Shown here in pieces: positions 27,281 through 35,595 of a stretch of DNA of 64,000 bases. The DNA lies in NCBI GenBank assembly GCA_027038835.1, contig JALWGC010000013.1, positions 35,621 through 99,620 on the forward strand, read 5' to 3'. The position numbers were made by a program, and so were the translations under genes. Every line of letters starts with the position of its first letter. Positions within the stretch are counted from its first letter, which is position 1. Source of the stretch: Helicobacteraceae bacterium (GTDB lineage: Bacteria; Campylobacterota; Campylobacteria; Campylobacterales; Sulfurimonadaceae). The notes under the pieces are model-generated. The model worked only from the letters and a program-made list of their open reading frames with translations, ran no database searches and was not told the origin of the DNA.

Positions 27281-27736
27281 CTATTTGACAAGTTCGTTAC
27301 AAATTTGTGGCTGATTCGCCTTGAGCGTAAACGTTCCTTTGGAGGAATCGTAAACGAAATTACAATTGTTACTACCTATTTTATAGGTGTAGTTTTTGTA
27401 AGGCTTGGCACTATCGCTCGTGCTCCAATGTCCCTCTTTCGTACTGCTTTTGATGCCATACATCAAGAGGGAATGATTGCTATCCGGTCCTGTAAAGAGT
27501 GTCGTCGAATCTTTACTCAATCCGCTAACCCATGCGTAATCACCTTTGATGATTCTGCTTTGTCTTTCGCTCAATATGGCAGAGCGGATCGAAGCGACGT
27601 CACTTCTCCCTTTGGCTATAATAGCGTCCGTCCTCGTTGCCGTGAACTTGGGAAGTGCGATTGCCGCCAAAATCCCAAGCACGACGATAACAAAAACGAG
27701 TTCTATCATCGTAAAACCGTTTCTTTTAGTATGCAA
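27281..27736 (-). CDS. Type II secretion/pilus-like pseudopilin (third)
   Basis: The prepilin signature RNGFTMIELVFVIVVLGILAAI gives cleavage after the glycine, with Glu5 kept and a long hydrophobic helix. A globular C-terminal domain of about 115 residues follows with two cysteines (NNCNFVY, PQICNEL). Such proteins assemble into a periplasmic pseudopilus or a competence pilus. It overlaps the preceding pseudopilin by 11 bases. Confidence 0.82.
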   Translation of the reverse strand: MHTKRNGFTMIELVFVIVVLGILAAIALPKFTATRTDAIIAKGRSDVASIRSAILSERQSRIIKGDYAWVSGLSKDSTTLFTGPDSNHSLLMYGIKSSTKEGHWSTSDSAKPYKNYTYKIGSNNCNFVYDSSKGTFTLKANQPQICNELVK

Positions 27737-28178
27737 GATTCGCTCCTCTTAATTTCATAGGGTATTTTTCGGCATCGACCGCTGTTTGTAACTGAGCACA
27801 TTTGCTGTCTGAGCCGGAATTCCCATAACTTATTGTAAGATTGTCATCGTTTGCATTGGTTACTATCTGCATCGTAATACAATCTGCTACATTGCCAAAC
27901 TTGATAATAGCTTTTTTATTCGCCACATCGAGAGTGGCATCACCCGTATCGACCATCATGCTTATCGCATTGGACATTTTTGAAAGGTTGGATTCTGTTT
28001 TTGCTTTACTCATAGCATATGTAGATATTTCAGCAGCACCAACCATAATATTTTGAGCCATTTTCGATACCATCGCATCAGTCCTTGTAGCGGCTAAACG
28101 CGGTATCGCAACGGCGGCCAATATACCAAGAATCACTATGACAAATATCATTTCTATCATTGTAAAAGCGTTTTTCAT
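27726..28178 (-). CDS. Type II secretion/pilus-like pseudopilin (second)
   Basis: The start at 28178 (MKNAFTMIEMIFVIVILGILAAV) is chosen over a GTG 18 bases upstream because GGAAAAATC precedes the ATG and the prepilin leader begins there. The cleavage residue is alanine rather than glycine, with FTMIE following. The globular part has paired cysteines (ADCITMQ, DSKCAQL). Confidence 0.82.
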   Translation of the reverse strand: MKNAFTMIEMIFVIVILGILAAVAIPRLAATRTDAMVSKMAQNIMVGAAEISTYAMSKAKTESNLSKMSNAISMMVDTGDATLDVANKKAIIKFGNVADCITMQIVTNANDDNLTISYGNSGSDSKCAQLQTAVDAEKYPMKLRGANLAY

Positions 28179-28309
28179 GATTTTTCCTCTCTCCACTACT
28201 CCTCTTGCAAAACACTCCTACACCAATATTTGATTAAAATAATGAAGACAGATGGATGAAAGTTTTGAAAAAGAGGATTAAAGTGGATATTGTCGAGACA
28301 AGCTCGCAC

Positions 28310-28336
28310 AAGACAGCGGACACTCGCCGCTATCTT
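28310..28336 (-). promoter_or_regulatory. Ten-base-pair hairpin between the first and second pseudopilin genes
   Basis: AAGATAGCGG pairs with CCGCTGTCTT on the minus strand (one T-G pair), with a 7-base loop. No U-run follows, so it may protect the upstream mRNA or set relative expression. The surrounding gap at 28179-28353 has no gene. Confidence 0.4.
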
Positions 28337-28353
28337 CGTAGTTCGCTATACGC

Positions 28354-28764
28354 TTAGTATGTTACGTTGCTTCCGCCAAAAGAATGAGTTTTAGCACCAC
28401 CACTCGATGTCAACAAACCATTTTTTCCAGCGACAGTTTTTACTTGAGAAAGTACACCACTTGGACAATCGTTTGTAGTGCTTGAAATAGGTGAAACAGT
28501 GATGTTACCATCAGCAGTAGAAGAGATAGTGAAACATTTCAACTGGCTACAAGCGGAAGAAGAAGTGTTGATATCGCTGATATTACCATCTGCTGTATAT
28601 TTGCTTCCCGCATCTTGAACACAAGTTGACAAGTTGGAAACTTCTCTAGATACTTTCGCATCATCACGTGTAGCTGTAAGTTTTGGAATAGCAACAGCCG
28701 CCAAAATACCCAAAATAACGATCACGAAGATCAACTCGATCATTGTAAAACCTGCTCTTTTCAT
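28354..28764 (-). CDS. Type II secretion/pilus-like pseudopilin (first, major-pilin-like)
   Basis: It begins MKRAGFTMIELIFVIVILGILAAV with canonical Gly-Phe cleavage and Glu5. The remaining ~105 residues are rich in Ser, Thr and Asn, with four cysteines (STCVQD, SACSQLKC, NDCPSG). It is the most promoter-proximal gene of the three. A TGTTAC/GTAACA inverted repeat lies in the leader at 28791-28806. Confidence 0.82.
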   Translation of the reverse strand: MKRAGFTMIELIFVIVILGILAAVAIPKLTATRDDAKVSREVSNLSTCVQDAGSKYTADGNISDINTSSSACSQLKCFTISSTADGNITVSPISSTTNDCPSGVLSQVKTVAGKNGLLTSSGGAKTHSFGGSNVTY

Positions 28765-28931
28765 AAGAGACTCCTTAGTGTAGATTTGTATGTTACACTG
28801 GTAACACGTAAGAGAATTATCGAATATTTCTCTTTAAAGACAGCTTAATCCATACTGTTTTTACTAAATTTTGTTTTGTTAACTTATGTTTATATGAAAA
28901 TCAGGTTATTACATAGTTAGAGTGATATATT

Positions 28932-28947
28932 TGGAATGTTTTTTGCT
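28932..28947 (+). promoter_or_regulatory. Sigma-54 (RpoN) promoter of the flgB operon
   Basis: TTGGAATG, four T residues and TTGCTT give the -24/-12 elements with exact spacing (GG to GC of 10 bases). The consensus in Campylobacter is TTGGAAC-N4-TTGCTT. The flgB ATG is about 35 bases downstream. FlgR/FlgS-type control is expected from knowledge of relatives. Confidence 0.75.
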
Positions 28948-28980
28948 TGTTATATTCAATAAAGAAAAACGGAGGGCTAT

Positions 28981-29409
28981 ATGTTACACATCACCAAATC
29001 GTTCGAACTTTTAAAAGAAGCACTCGATTACCGCTCGATTCGTCAAGACATGATAGCTTCGAACATAGCCAATGCCGACACTCCGTTTTACAGACCAAAA
29101 GATATCCGTTTCGAAGAGAAACTCGCCGAACAAAAAGCCAAAGTGTTCCATCATGACTCCCATACCTTGGAGCTTGCAAAAACTTCAACAAAACATCTCG
29201 ACCCGCTAGGTGATGCGGCAACGTCCAAAGCGCAGATTTTCTTCAGAGACGGGCATATGGCTCGAAACGACGGTAACAGCGTCGATTTGGACGTTGAAAC
29301 AAGCGAGATGGCGAAAAACTCCGTTATGTACAATGCCTTGGTAAACGGCATGAAAAAACAGGCGGGTATTTTTAGAGCGGTGCTCGATTATAGTGCGAAA
29401 GTACAGTAA
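28981..29409 (+). CDS. flgB: Flagellar basal-body rod protein FlgB
   Basis: A 142-residue proximal rod subunit. The N-terminal motif RQDMIASNIANADTPFYRPKDI is the flagellar rod signature. It ends with the helical segment typical of the family (MKKQAGIFRAVLDYSAKVQ). CGGAGG precedes the ATG. It is the first gene after the sigma-54 promoter. Confidence 0.93.
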   Translation: MLHITKSFELLKEALDYRSIRQDMIASNIANADTPFYRPKDIRFEEKLAEQKAKVFHHDSHTLELAKTSTKHLDPLGDAATSKAQIFFRDGHMARNDGNSVDLDVETSEMAKNSVMYNALVNGMKKQAGIFRAVLDYSAKVQ

Positions 29410-29419
29410 GGATTAGAAT

Positions 29420-29914
29420 ATGGCAGGATTTTTAAGTAGTTTCGACATCAGCGGATACGGCCTTTCGGCTCAGCGCGTTCGTGTAAACGTCATCAGTTCC
29501 AACATCGCAAACGCACAAACCACACGTACCGAAGAGGGGGGACCCTACAGAAGACGCGAGGTGGTTTTCAAAGCGGTCGATTTTGGCAAATACCTAAACG
29601 ACGCGCTGTCGAAAAACGAAAACGAGGTAGGTTACAGCGACCCGCTCGATGAAGGGGATTTTGGAAAAAAACCAAATCCTGCTATAATGAGCGTAACGGT
29701 AGATAAAATCGTACGCGACGACACCAAGCCGAAAATGAAATACGACCCGACCCACCCAGATGCGGATGCGAACGGCTATGTCGCCTACCCAAATATCAAT
29801 CCCGTGGTCGAAATGGCCGATTTGGTAGAAGCGACACGGACATACCAAGCCAACGTGGCGGCGTTTCAAAGCGCCAAAGATATGGCGAATTCAGCCATTA
29901 CGTTGTTTCAATAG
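29420..29914 (+). CDS. flgC: Flagellar basal-body rod protein FlgC
   Basis: A rod protein of 164 residues, with INVISSNIANAQTTRT-type N-terminus (here VNVISSNIANAQTTRTEEGGPYRRREVVF) and C-terminal VVEMADLVEATRTYQANVAAFQSAK. It is 10 bases after flgB and 17 before fliE. Confidence 0.93.
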   Translation: MAGFLSSFDISGYGLSAQRVRVNVISSNIANAQTTRTEEGGPYRRREVVFKAVDFGKYLNDALSKNENEVGYSDPLDEGDFGKKPNPAIMSVTVDKIVRDDTKPKMKYDPTHPDADANGYVAYPNINPVVEMADLVEATRTYQANVAAFQSAKDMANSAITLFQ

Positions 29915-29931
29915 ATAGATAGGAGAAAAGA

Positions 29932-30234
29932 GTGAGCGGAATCGACAAAATAGCCTCCCCAAGCACTGCCGAGCTCTTCAAACAAAAAGAGAGCGGCATC
30001 GAGGACAATAGTGCCGGAGGATTTGCGGACAAACTCAAAAACGCCCTTGAAGATGTCAACGAAGTGCAACAAAAAGGGGACGAGGCCATGGCGGATTTGG
30101 CAACGGGACAAGTCAAAGACCTTCATCAAGCAGCCATCGCAATCGGAAAAGCGGAGATGCACATGAAACTGATGCTCGAAATTCGCAACAAAGCCCTAAA
30201 TGCCTACAAAGAGCTTAGCCGCACACAAATGTAG
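29932..30234 (+). CDS. fliE: Flagellar hook-basal body complex protein FliE
   Basis: FliE links the MS ring to the rod. The 100-residue protein has DLHQAAIAIGKAEMHMKLMLEIRNKALNAYKELSRTQM at the C-terminus, which is the conserved part. The start is GTG with AGGAGA 5-8 bases upstream. Confidence 0.9.
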   Translation: MSGIDKIASPSTAELFKQKESGIEDNSAGGFADKLKNALEDVNEVQQKGDEAMADLATGQVKDLHQAAIAIGKAEMHMKLMLEIRNKALNAYKELSRTQM

Positions 30235-30254
30235 CTCTTGCACCGCTTGAATAT

Positions 30255-32027
30255 ATGAACAGACAAAGCCACCGTCAAGTAAAGCAATTTCTCCTTCTTT
30301 TCGTTGTCATTCTCGCAGCGTTCTTGCTCTTTCTCGGTGTTGTTATCGGAAATATCATCTCTCCAAAACAGCTTCCCTCACTATACACAAAACGTACGAC
30401 AAAAGCGATGCGCGGCTCCATCATCACAGCTGACGGCTTTCATGTGGCAAAAAGTCAAAAACTCTACAAAGCGGTGGTCGATACCCGCTACATCGACAAA
30501 GAAAAACTCGACCTTTTCATCGCTCTTTTTAGCATCTATGCCGACATTCCCGAAAAAAAAGTGCGCCAAAGGCTCAAAAAAAGAAGAGGAAGCGTCGTCT
30601 TGAGCTACGACATCCCCCAAAAAGAAGCACAGTATCTCAAGCAACTCTCCCGAGAGCTTCGCCGATTCAAAGTTTTCAAAAGTATCAAAAACCCAAAAAC
30701 GGGCATCTACACCTTACGCGCGCTTAGCGTCATAGAAAGCGGGGAAGACCGTATATACCCTTATGGCGATGCATTGACTCCGGTCATTGGATATCCCCAC
30801 AAAGTCGAAGAAAACGGTTACACCCTCTCAAAAGGGGTCAAGGGGCTTGAAAAACGTTTCGAATCGGAACTCGAAGCACGAAAGGAGGGAGTGATTTCGG
30901 GTCAAAGAGACGTTCTTGGGTATATGATACTCAACAAAGAAAGCTACATCAAAGAACCGCTCGATGGAATGGATATAAAACTCACCATCAACCTAAGTTT
31001 GCAGCTACGTCTTGAAAAGATGCTTGAAAAGATGAAAAAGAAAATGGGAGCCAAAGAGGTTTTTCTCACCGTCATGGACTCTTCCAGCGGCAGAGTGCTC
31101 GCTTTGGCAAGCTCCAACCGCTATCTGCCCGAACATATCAGACGCAAAGACTACCCCTCGCTCAACACCTCCGCCATAGAGTTCAGTTTCGAACCCGGAA
31201 GTGTCATCAAGCCTATCACCTTTGCCATCCTTTTGCAAAACAAACTCGTCAACCCCTACGAAATCGTAAACGGGCACAAGGGGCGTTTCAAAATCGGCAG
31301 AAAAACCGTTACCGACGAACACAAGTTTACATGGCTTAGTGCCGAAGACGTCATCGTACACTCCTCCAACGTCGGTATGGCGCAACTCGCCCAACGGCTT
31401 GACGGCGGAACGTTCCACGAAGGGCTGCTTCGCTTTGGATTCGCACACAAATCGACTCCCGATCTCGTTTACGAAAAGCGCGGCTCCATCCCCCCTTCGA
31501 TAAAACTCGAAAACGAAATCTACAAAGCGACGACAAGTTACGGATACGGTATGCGTGTCAATCTGATGCAGCTCATTCGCGCTTACAGTACTTTCAACAA
31601 CCAAGGAAAACGTGTCGAACCCTACCTTGTCGAAGCGTTCATCGACCGAGGGGAAGAGATAAAAACCCAACACGAAGAACCTGTACGCGTCATCGACTCC
31701 GCAACCGCGACAAGGATGCAGCGCATACTGATAAAAACGGTACTCAAAGGTACCGGCAAAGCCGCCATTACGCCGGGGCTAGTCGTAGGCGGTAAAACAG
31801 GTACGGCACACTTGGTCGAAAAAGGGCGTTACGTTCAAAAATACAACACTTCCTTTTTAGGGTTCGCCAATGACAAAACACACCGCTATACCATAGGTGT
31901 CGTCGTTCGACAACCCCAAAAAAACCATTTCGCTTCCCAAACCGCCGTGCCCGTGTTCAAAAAAGCGGTCGATATTATGATTAGGGAAAACTATTTAGAG
32001 CCAGATATTGTCAAGCAGTCTCGTTGA
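30255..32027 (+). CDS. Class B penicillin-binding protein (FtsI/PbpB type)
   Basis: A single N-terminal anchor (residues 10-35) leads to a dimerisation region and a transpeptidase domain. The active-site motifs are S-x-x-K in PGSVIKPITFA, SxN in VHSSNVGMAQL and KTG in VGGKTGTAHLV. It crosslinks septal or lateral peptidoglycan in the periplasm. Location directly after flgB-flgC-fliE matches the arrangement in Campylobacter jejuni, where the gene is called pbpB. Its 3' end overlaps panC convergently by 33 bases. Confidence 0.9.
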   Translation: MNRQSHRQVKQFLLLFVVILAAFLLFLGVVIGNIISPKQLPSLYTKRTTKAMRGSIITADGFHVAKSQKLYKAVVDTRYIDKEKLDLFIALFSIYADIPEKKVRQRLKKRRGSVVLSYDIPQKEAQYLKQLSRELRRFKVFKSIKNPKTGIYTLRALSVIESGEDRIYPYGDALTPVIGYPHKVEENGYTLSKGVKGLEKRFESELEARKEGVISGQRDVLGYMILNKESYIKEPLDGMDIKLTINLSLQLRLEKMLEKMKKKMGAKEVFLTVMDSSSGRVLALASSNRYLPEHIRRKDYPSLNTSAIEFSFEPGSVIKPITFAILLQNKLVNPYEIVNGHKGRFKIGRKTVTDEHKFTWLSAEDVIVHSSNVGMAQLAQRLDGGTFHEGLLRFGFAHKSTPDLVYEKRGSIPPSIKLENEIYKATTSYGYGMRVNLMQLIRAYSTFNNQGKRVEPYLVEAFIDRGEEIKTQHEEPVRVIDSATATRMQRILIKTVLKGTGKAAITPGLVVGGKTGTAHLVEKGRYVQKYNTSFLGFANDKTHRYTIGVVVRQPQKNHFASQTAVPVFKKAVDIMIRENYLEPDIVKQSR

Positions 32028-32816
32028 GCCGACAATCGCCTCTACCAATACGATGGTATCCCCGATGACGACCTGCTTTATAGATTCGAAACGGCGATTG
32101 ACTACCACAAGGTATTCCACCTCCAAAGGCTCCAAACGCTTTTTCATCGCTTCGATGATTTTCTCGCTTTCAAGCTCCCCTTTTGTGACCAAACTGCGCG
32201 CGAGATTGAGCGAAGAGGAGATTTTCAGCGCTTCTTTTCGCTCCTCTTTGGAAAGATAGACGTTTCGGCTGCTTAGTGCCAGACCGTCACTCTCACGCAT
32301 CGTTTCGCACGGCACTATCTCCACGTCCAAAAAGAGGTTTCGCACCATCTCTTCGATGAGAAAAAGCTGTTGAGCGTCTTTTTTGCCGAAATACGCGCGC
32401 GAAGGGGAGACGATATGCAAAAGTTTGAGCACGACGGTCAATACACCGCTAAAATGCCCCGGTCTTGTCGCACCTTCTAAAATATACCCGCGCACAAGCG
32501 GCGCTTCGACGAACACTTCGTCTTTGCCGTACATCTCATCGACCTGAGGCAAAAAAAGGTAATCGACTCCGGAAAGTTCACATATTTTTCTATCGGCTTC
32601 TTCTTTTCTTGGGTATTTGTCCAAATCCTCCCCTTGAAGAAACTGGGTCGGATTGACGAATATCGAGACGACGACAACGTCGTTTTGGGTTCTTGCTTGC
32701 TTTATGAGACTCACATGACCTTCATGGAGCGCTCCCATCGTCGGCACGAAACCTACCGTACCCCCTACCTGTTTCAAAATCGTTTGCAACTCTTTAGCCG
32801 AAGTGATAATTTGCAT
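31995..32816 (-). CDS. panC: Pantothenate synthetase
   Basis: PanC ligates pantoate and beta-alanine with ATP to pantothenate. Motifs: FVPTMGALHEGHVSLIKQA (HIGH-like), FVNPTQF, YFGKKDAQQLFLI and RESDGLALSSRNVYL. The start at MQIITSAKEL (32816) is used because family proteins start here; the upstream 10 codons look like 5' leader. Length is 273 residues. Confidence 0.92.
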   Translation of the reverse strand: MQIITSAKELQTILKQVGGTVGFVPTMGALHEGHVSLIKQARTQNDVVVVSIFVNPTQFLQGEDLDKYPRKEEADRKICELSGVDYLFLPQVDEMYGKDEVFVEAPLVRGYILEGATRPGHFSGVLTVVLKLLHIVSPSRAYFGKKDAQQLFLIEEMVRNLFLDVEIVPCETMRESDGLALSSRNVYLSKEERKEALKISSSLNLARSLVTKGELESEKIIEAMKKRLEPLEVEYLVVVNRRFESIKQVVIGDTIVLVEAIVGSTRLLDNIWL

Positions 32817-32876
32817 CGTTTTAAGCCTTGATATAATATAATACACCTCGAATTATACTGAATAAACGGATAAAAT

Positions 32877-33974
32877 ATGGATAACTACGAATACAGCGAA
32901 CTACTTAAAGAACTTCAAACGAAAATGGACAACATCACCGGTGTCGTCGAACCGCAAAAACTCCAAAGCCGCCTTGCGGAGATAGAAGAACTCGAAAACA
33001 GTGCCGGATTTTGGGACGATGCCGCAAATGCGGCGAAAGTACAAAGAGAAAAAACACAACTCGAGCGTAAACTCGAAAAGTACAACGGTGCAAAAACCGC
33101 TCTTGACGATGCCGTAGAGCTTTTCGAGATGGCAAAAGAGGAAAACGACGACGAAACCATCGCTACCCTTTTCGAAGAGGCCGAAGAGCTGAAAAACCGC
33201 ATCCGCTCCATGGAGATAGAAGTACTCCTAAGCGGTGAACAAGATGGTAACAATGCCATCCTTTCCATCCATCCCGGAGCAGGAGGAACCGAGTCGCAGG
33301 ACTGGGCGAGCATGTTGCTTCGTATGTACAAGCGTTTTGCGGAACGTAGAGGCTGGAGCGTGGAAGTTTTGGACTACCAAGTGGGGGAAGAAGCGGGTAT
33401 CAAAGACGCTTCGATACTTATCAAAGGGGAAAATGCGTACGGATATCTCAAAACCGAAAACGGCATCCATCGTCTTGTGCGTATCTCGCCGTTTGACTCC
33501 AACGCCAAACGCCACACCTCTTTTAGTTCGGTGATGGTCTCTCCTGAAGTCGATGACAACATCGACATCACGATAGAAGACAAAGATATCCGCATCGACA
33601 CCTATCGTGCAAGCGGTGCGGGAGGGCAACACGTCAACAAAACCGAGAGTGCGATTCGCATCACCCATATACCCACAGGGATTGTCGTACAGTGCCAAAA
33701 CGACCGAAGCCAGCACAAAAACAAGGCTACCGCTTTGAAAATGCTCAAATCTCGACTTTACGAACTGAAACTTGAAGAGCAAAAAGCGGAAGCGGACGGC
33801 ATACCAAAAAGTGAAATAGGCTGGGGGCATCAAATACGCTCTTATGTCCTTCAACCCTACCAACAAGTCAAAGACAACCGAAGCGGCGAAGCGTACAGTA
33901 ACGTGTCAGCGATATTAGACGGTGATTTGGACAAACTCATCGAAGATGTCCTCATCGCTCAAAACAAGCGATAG
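32877..33974 (+). CDS. prfB: Peptide chain release factor 2
   Basis: RF2 reads UGA and UAA. The GGQ motif is in [16 protein letters not shown] and the codon-recognition tripeptide SPF is in [14 protein letters not shown]. The 365-residue frame is continuous: the in-frame UGA and CUU-UGA slippery site used for autoregulatory +1 frameshifting in many bacteria is absent. A TATACT-like box is about 20 bases upstream. Short tandem repeats start at its last codons. Confidence 0.93.
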   Translation: MDNYEYSELLKELQTKMDNITGVVEPQKLQSRLAEIEELENSAGFWDDAANAAKVQREKTQLERKLEKYNGAKTALDDAVELFEMAKEENDDETIATLFEEAEELKNRIRSMEIEVLLSGEQDGNNAILSIHPGAGGTESQDWASMLLRMYKRFAERRGWSVEVLDYQVGEEAGIKDASILIKGENAYGYLKTENGIHRLVRISPFDSNAKRHTSFSSVMVSPEVDDNIDITIEDKDIRIDTYRASGAGGQHVNKTESAIRITHIPTGIVVQCQNDRSQHKNKATALKMLKSRLYELKLEEQKAEADGIPKSEIGWGHQIRSYVLQPYQQVKDNRSGEAYSNVSAILDGDLDKLIEDVLIAQNKR

Positions 33975-34084
33975 CGTTTTTGCGCAGCAAAATGTTTCTT
34001 CAGAAAACAAGCGATAGCGCTCCCGAAGGGATGTTTCCTTGAAAACAAGCGATAGCGTTTTTGCGTAGCAAAATGTTTTCTCAG
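33961..34084 (+). repeat. Three tandem hairpin-bearing units after prfB
   Basis: Units start at 33961, 34004 and 34042, each with AAAACAAGCGATAGCG. Units one and three (43 bases) share TTTTGC/GCAAAA hairpins with loops GCA and GTA. Unit two (38 bases) replaces this with TCCC-GAA-GGGA. Unit one includes the last codons and stop of prfB. No gene is seen in this gap. Confidence 0.8.
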
Positions 34085-34111
34085 TTCTAGTTTTTCAACG
34101 ATAGAGGTACG

Positions 34112-34837
34112 ATGAATCTTATAAAAGAGTTTTTACACCATGACAAATGTTCCTATCTTGAAGGTAAAGAGCAAACCCTTCATTACAAAATCATCGAAAA
34201 CTGCTCTAAAGAGTGCAATCATACCCTTATAGAAACAGGGTACAGACGGTTTGGGAAGATGTACTTTCGACCCATATGCGCCGCTTGCAACGAGTGCCAA
34301 AGTATCAAAATCGATGTGGAAAACTTCTCTTTTACCAAATCGAAACGCCGTGTACTACGAAAAGCGCAAGATTTGTCCATAATGATTCAAAAACCAAGTA
34401 TCACTCAAGAGCACATAGAGCTGTTCAAAAAATACCACCTTTGGAAAAAAGAGAAAAACGGTTGGGAGTACCATGATGTTACCTATAACGGATATTTTAG
34501 CTCTTTTGTCGACGGAGCGTACGATTACGGGTACGAAGTGCTCTATTTTTATGAAGACAAACTCATAGGGGTCGATCTAATCGACATACTTCCAGAGGGG
34601 ATTTCTTCGATCTACTTTTACTACGATCCAGATTACGCGAAGTATAACTTAGGGAAACTTTCCCTTTATTATCAAATCATCATGGCAAAAGAGCGGGGGC
34701 TTAAATGGATATACTTGGGCTACTACGTCAAAGACTGCCCGAGTCTGGCATACAAAGCGGAGTACAAGCCCTACCTTACACTCCAAGGAAGACCATCGGG
34801 TCTATATGAAGCAAGGTGGGAAAAAACGCGGGAGTAG
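34112..34837 (+). CDS. bpt: Aspartate/glutamate leucyltransferase (Bpt)
   Basis: Bpt moves Leu from tRNA to proteins that start with Asp or Glu, marking them for ClpAP degradation (N-degron pathway). Family features include the N-terminal CSYLEGKEQ, the YRRFGKMYFRPICAACNECQSIKIDV cysteine segment, and GYYVKDCPSLAYKAEYKP near the C-terminus. The 241 residues match the family. Confidence 0.9.
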   Translation: MNLIKEFLHHDKCSYLEGKEQTLHYKIIENCSKECNHTLIETGYRRFGKMYFRPICAACNECQSIKIDVENFSFTKSKRRVLRKAQDLSIMIQKPSITQEHIELFKKYHLWKKEKNGWEYHDVTYNGYFSSFVDGAYDYGYEVLYFYEDKLIGVDLIDILPEGISSIYFYYDPDYAKYNLGKLSLYYQIIMAKERGLKWIYLGYYVKDCPSLAYKAEYKPYLTLQGRPSGLYEARWEKTRE

Positions 34838-34841
34838 CGGC

Positions 34842-35510
34842 TTATTTTTCGCCAAGCTCTTTTTTCTGTTCCTCTTCTATTTGTCGTTTTTTTCGTTTGA
34901 GTTCTTCTTCGAGTTTCTTTTGGAGCTGTTCTTGTCTTCTCTTATCTTTTTCACGAAGTCTGCGAATCTTCTCTTGCTCGCGAAGTTTTTTTAGTTTTCG
35001 GTAATACTCCGCGGAACTTTTCGTATTTTTTCTCAATTCGCTCTCTTGGATAACTCGCTTGAACTCCCCTTTTGGTTCGAACTGACCTTTGTGTTCTTCC
35101 CAGAAGCTCACGATTTTGTTTCTATTTCTTTTCGTATCGATTATACCCGTATCGAGCAACTCCATAACACTTTTGTAATCCCCTTTTTTCAAAGAAGACT
35201 CAAAAAGGGAATTCGCACTTCTTACGAAAAAATCGTTTTGCTTCGCGAGTGTTCTTAGACGTTTTAGGTAAGTTTTGGCTTGATCTTTTTTTTCACCGCT
35301 TTCGACTGCGAAACCAAGCTCTTTGGTTTCTTTTACCTTTTTTATGTAAGTATCGACTTTAGGGGCGAAGGCAGCGTAAGATTTTACGTTTTTGAGTTTG
35401 GCTATCTTGTTTGCGTTATTGTAAATTCCATCTCCAAGCGCTGCATAGACATGAGGATTGGCGGCATATACTCCAGCTATGATAGTTAAAAATAGGATTA
35501 TCGCTTTCAT
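34842..35510 (-). CDS. Exported protein with a C-terminal coiled coil
   Basis: I do not recognise the family. A signal peptide (residues 1-16, ending GVYAAN) is followed by a helical body and a strongly charged coiled coil from about residue 165 to the end (Lys/Arg/Glu/Gln-rich). It is likely periplasmic. It lies directly downstream of the fusA terminator on the same strand, and meets bpt tail to tail. Confidence 0.65.
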   Translation of the reverse strand: MKAIILFLTIIAGVYAANPHVYAALGDGIYNNANKIAKLKNVKSYAAFAPKVDTYIKKVKETKELGFAVESGEKKDQAKTYLKRLRTLAKQNDFFVRSANSLFESSLKKGDYKSVMELLDTGIIDTKRNRNKIVSFWEEHKGQFEPKGEFKRVIQESELRKNTKSSAEYYRKLKKLREQEKIRRLREKDKRRQEQLQKKLEEELKRKKRQIEEEQKKELGEK

Positions 35511-35556
35511 GTAGTCTCCTTTAACCGGTTTGTAAAACTCTGCATCCAGAGCTTGA

Positions 35557-35587
35557 CAAAAAGGTTATGCACACACAAAGTGTGCAT
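35557..35587 (-). terminator. Intrinsic terminator after fusA
   Basis: On the minus strand, ATGCACAC/GTGTGCAT forms an 8-bp stem with a 5-base loop, and CCTTTTTG follows within three bases. It fits the end of the rpsL-rpsG-fusA transcript. Confidence 0.6.
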
Positions 35588-35595
35588 AGAAAAGC

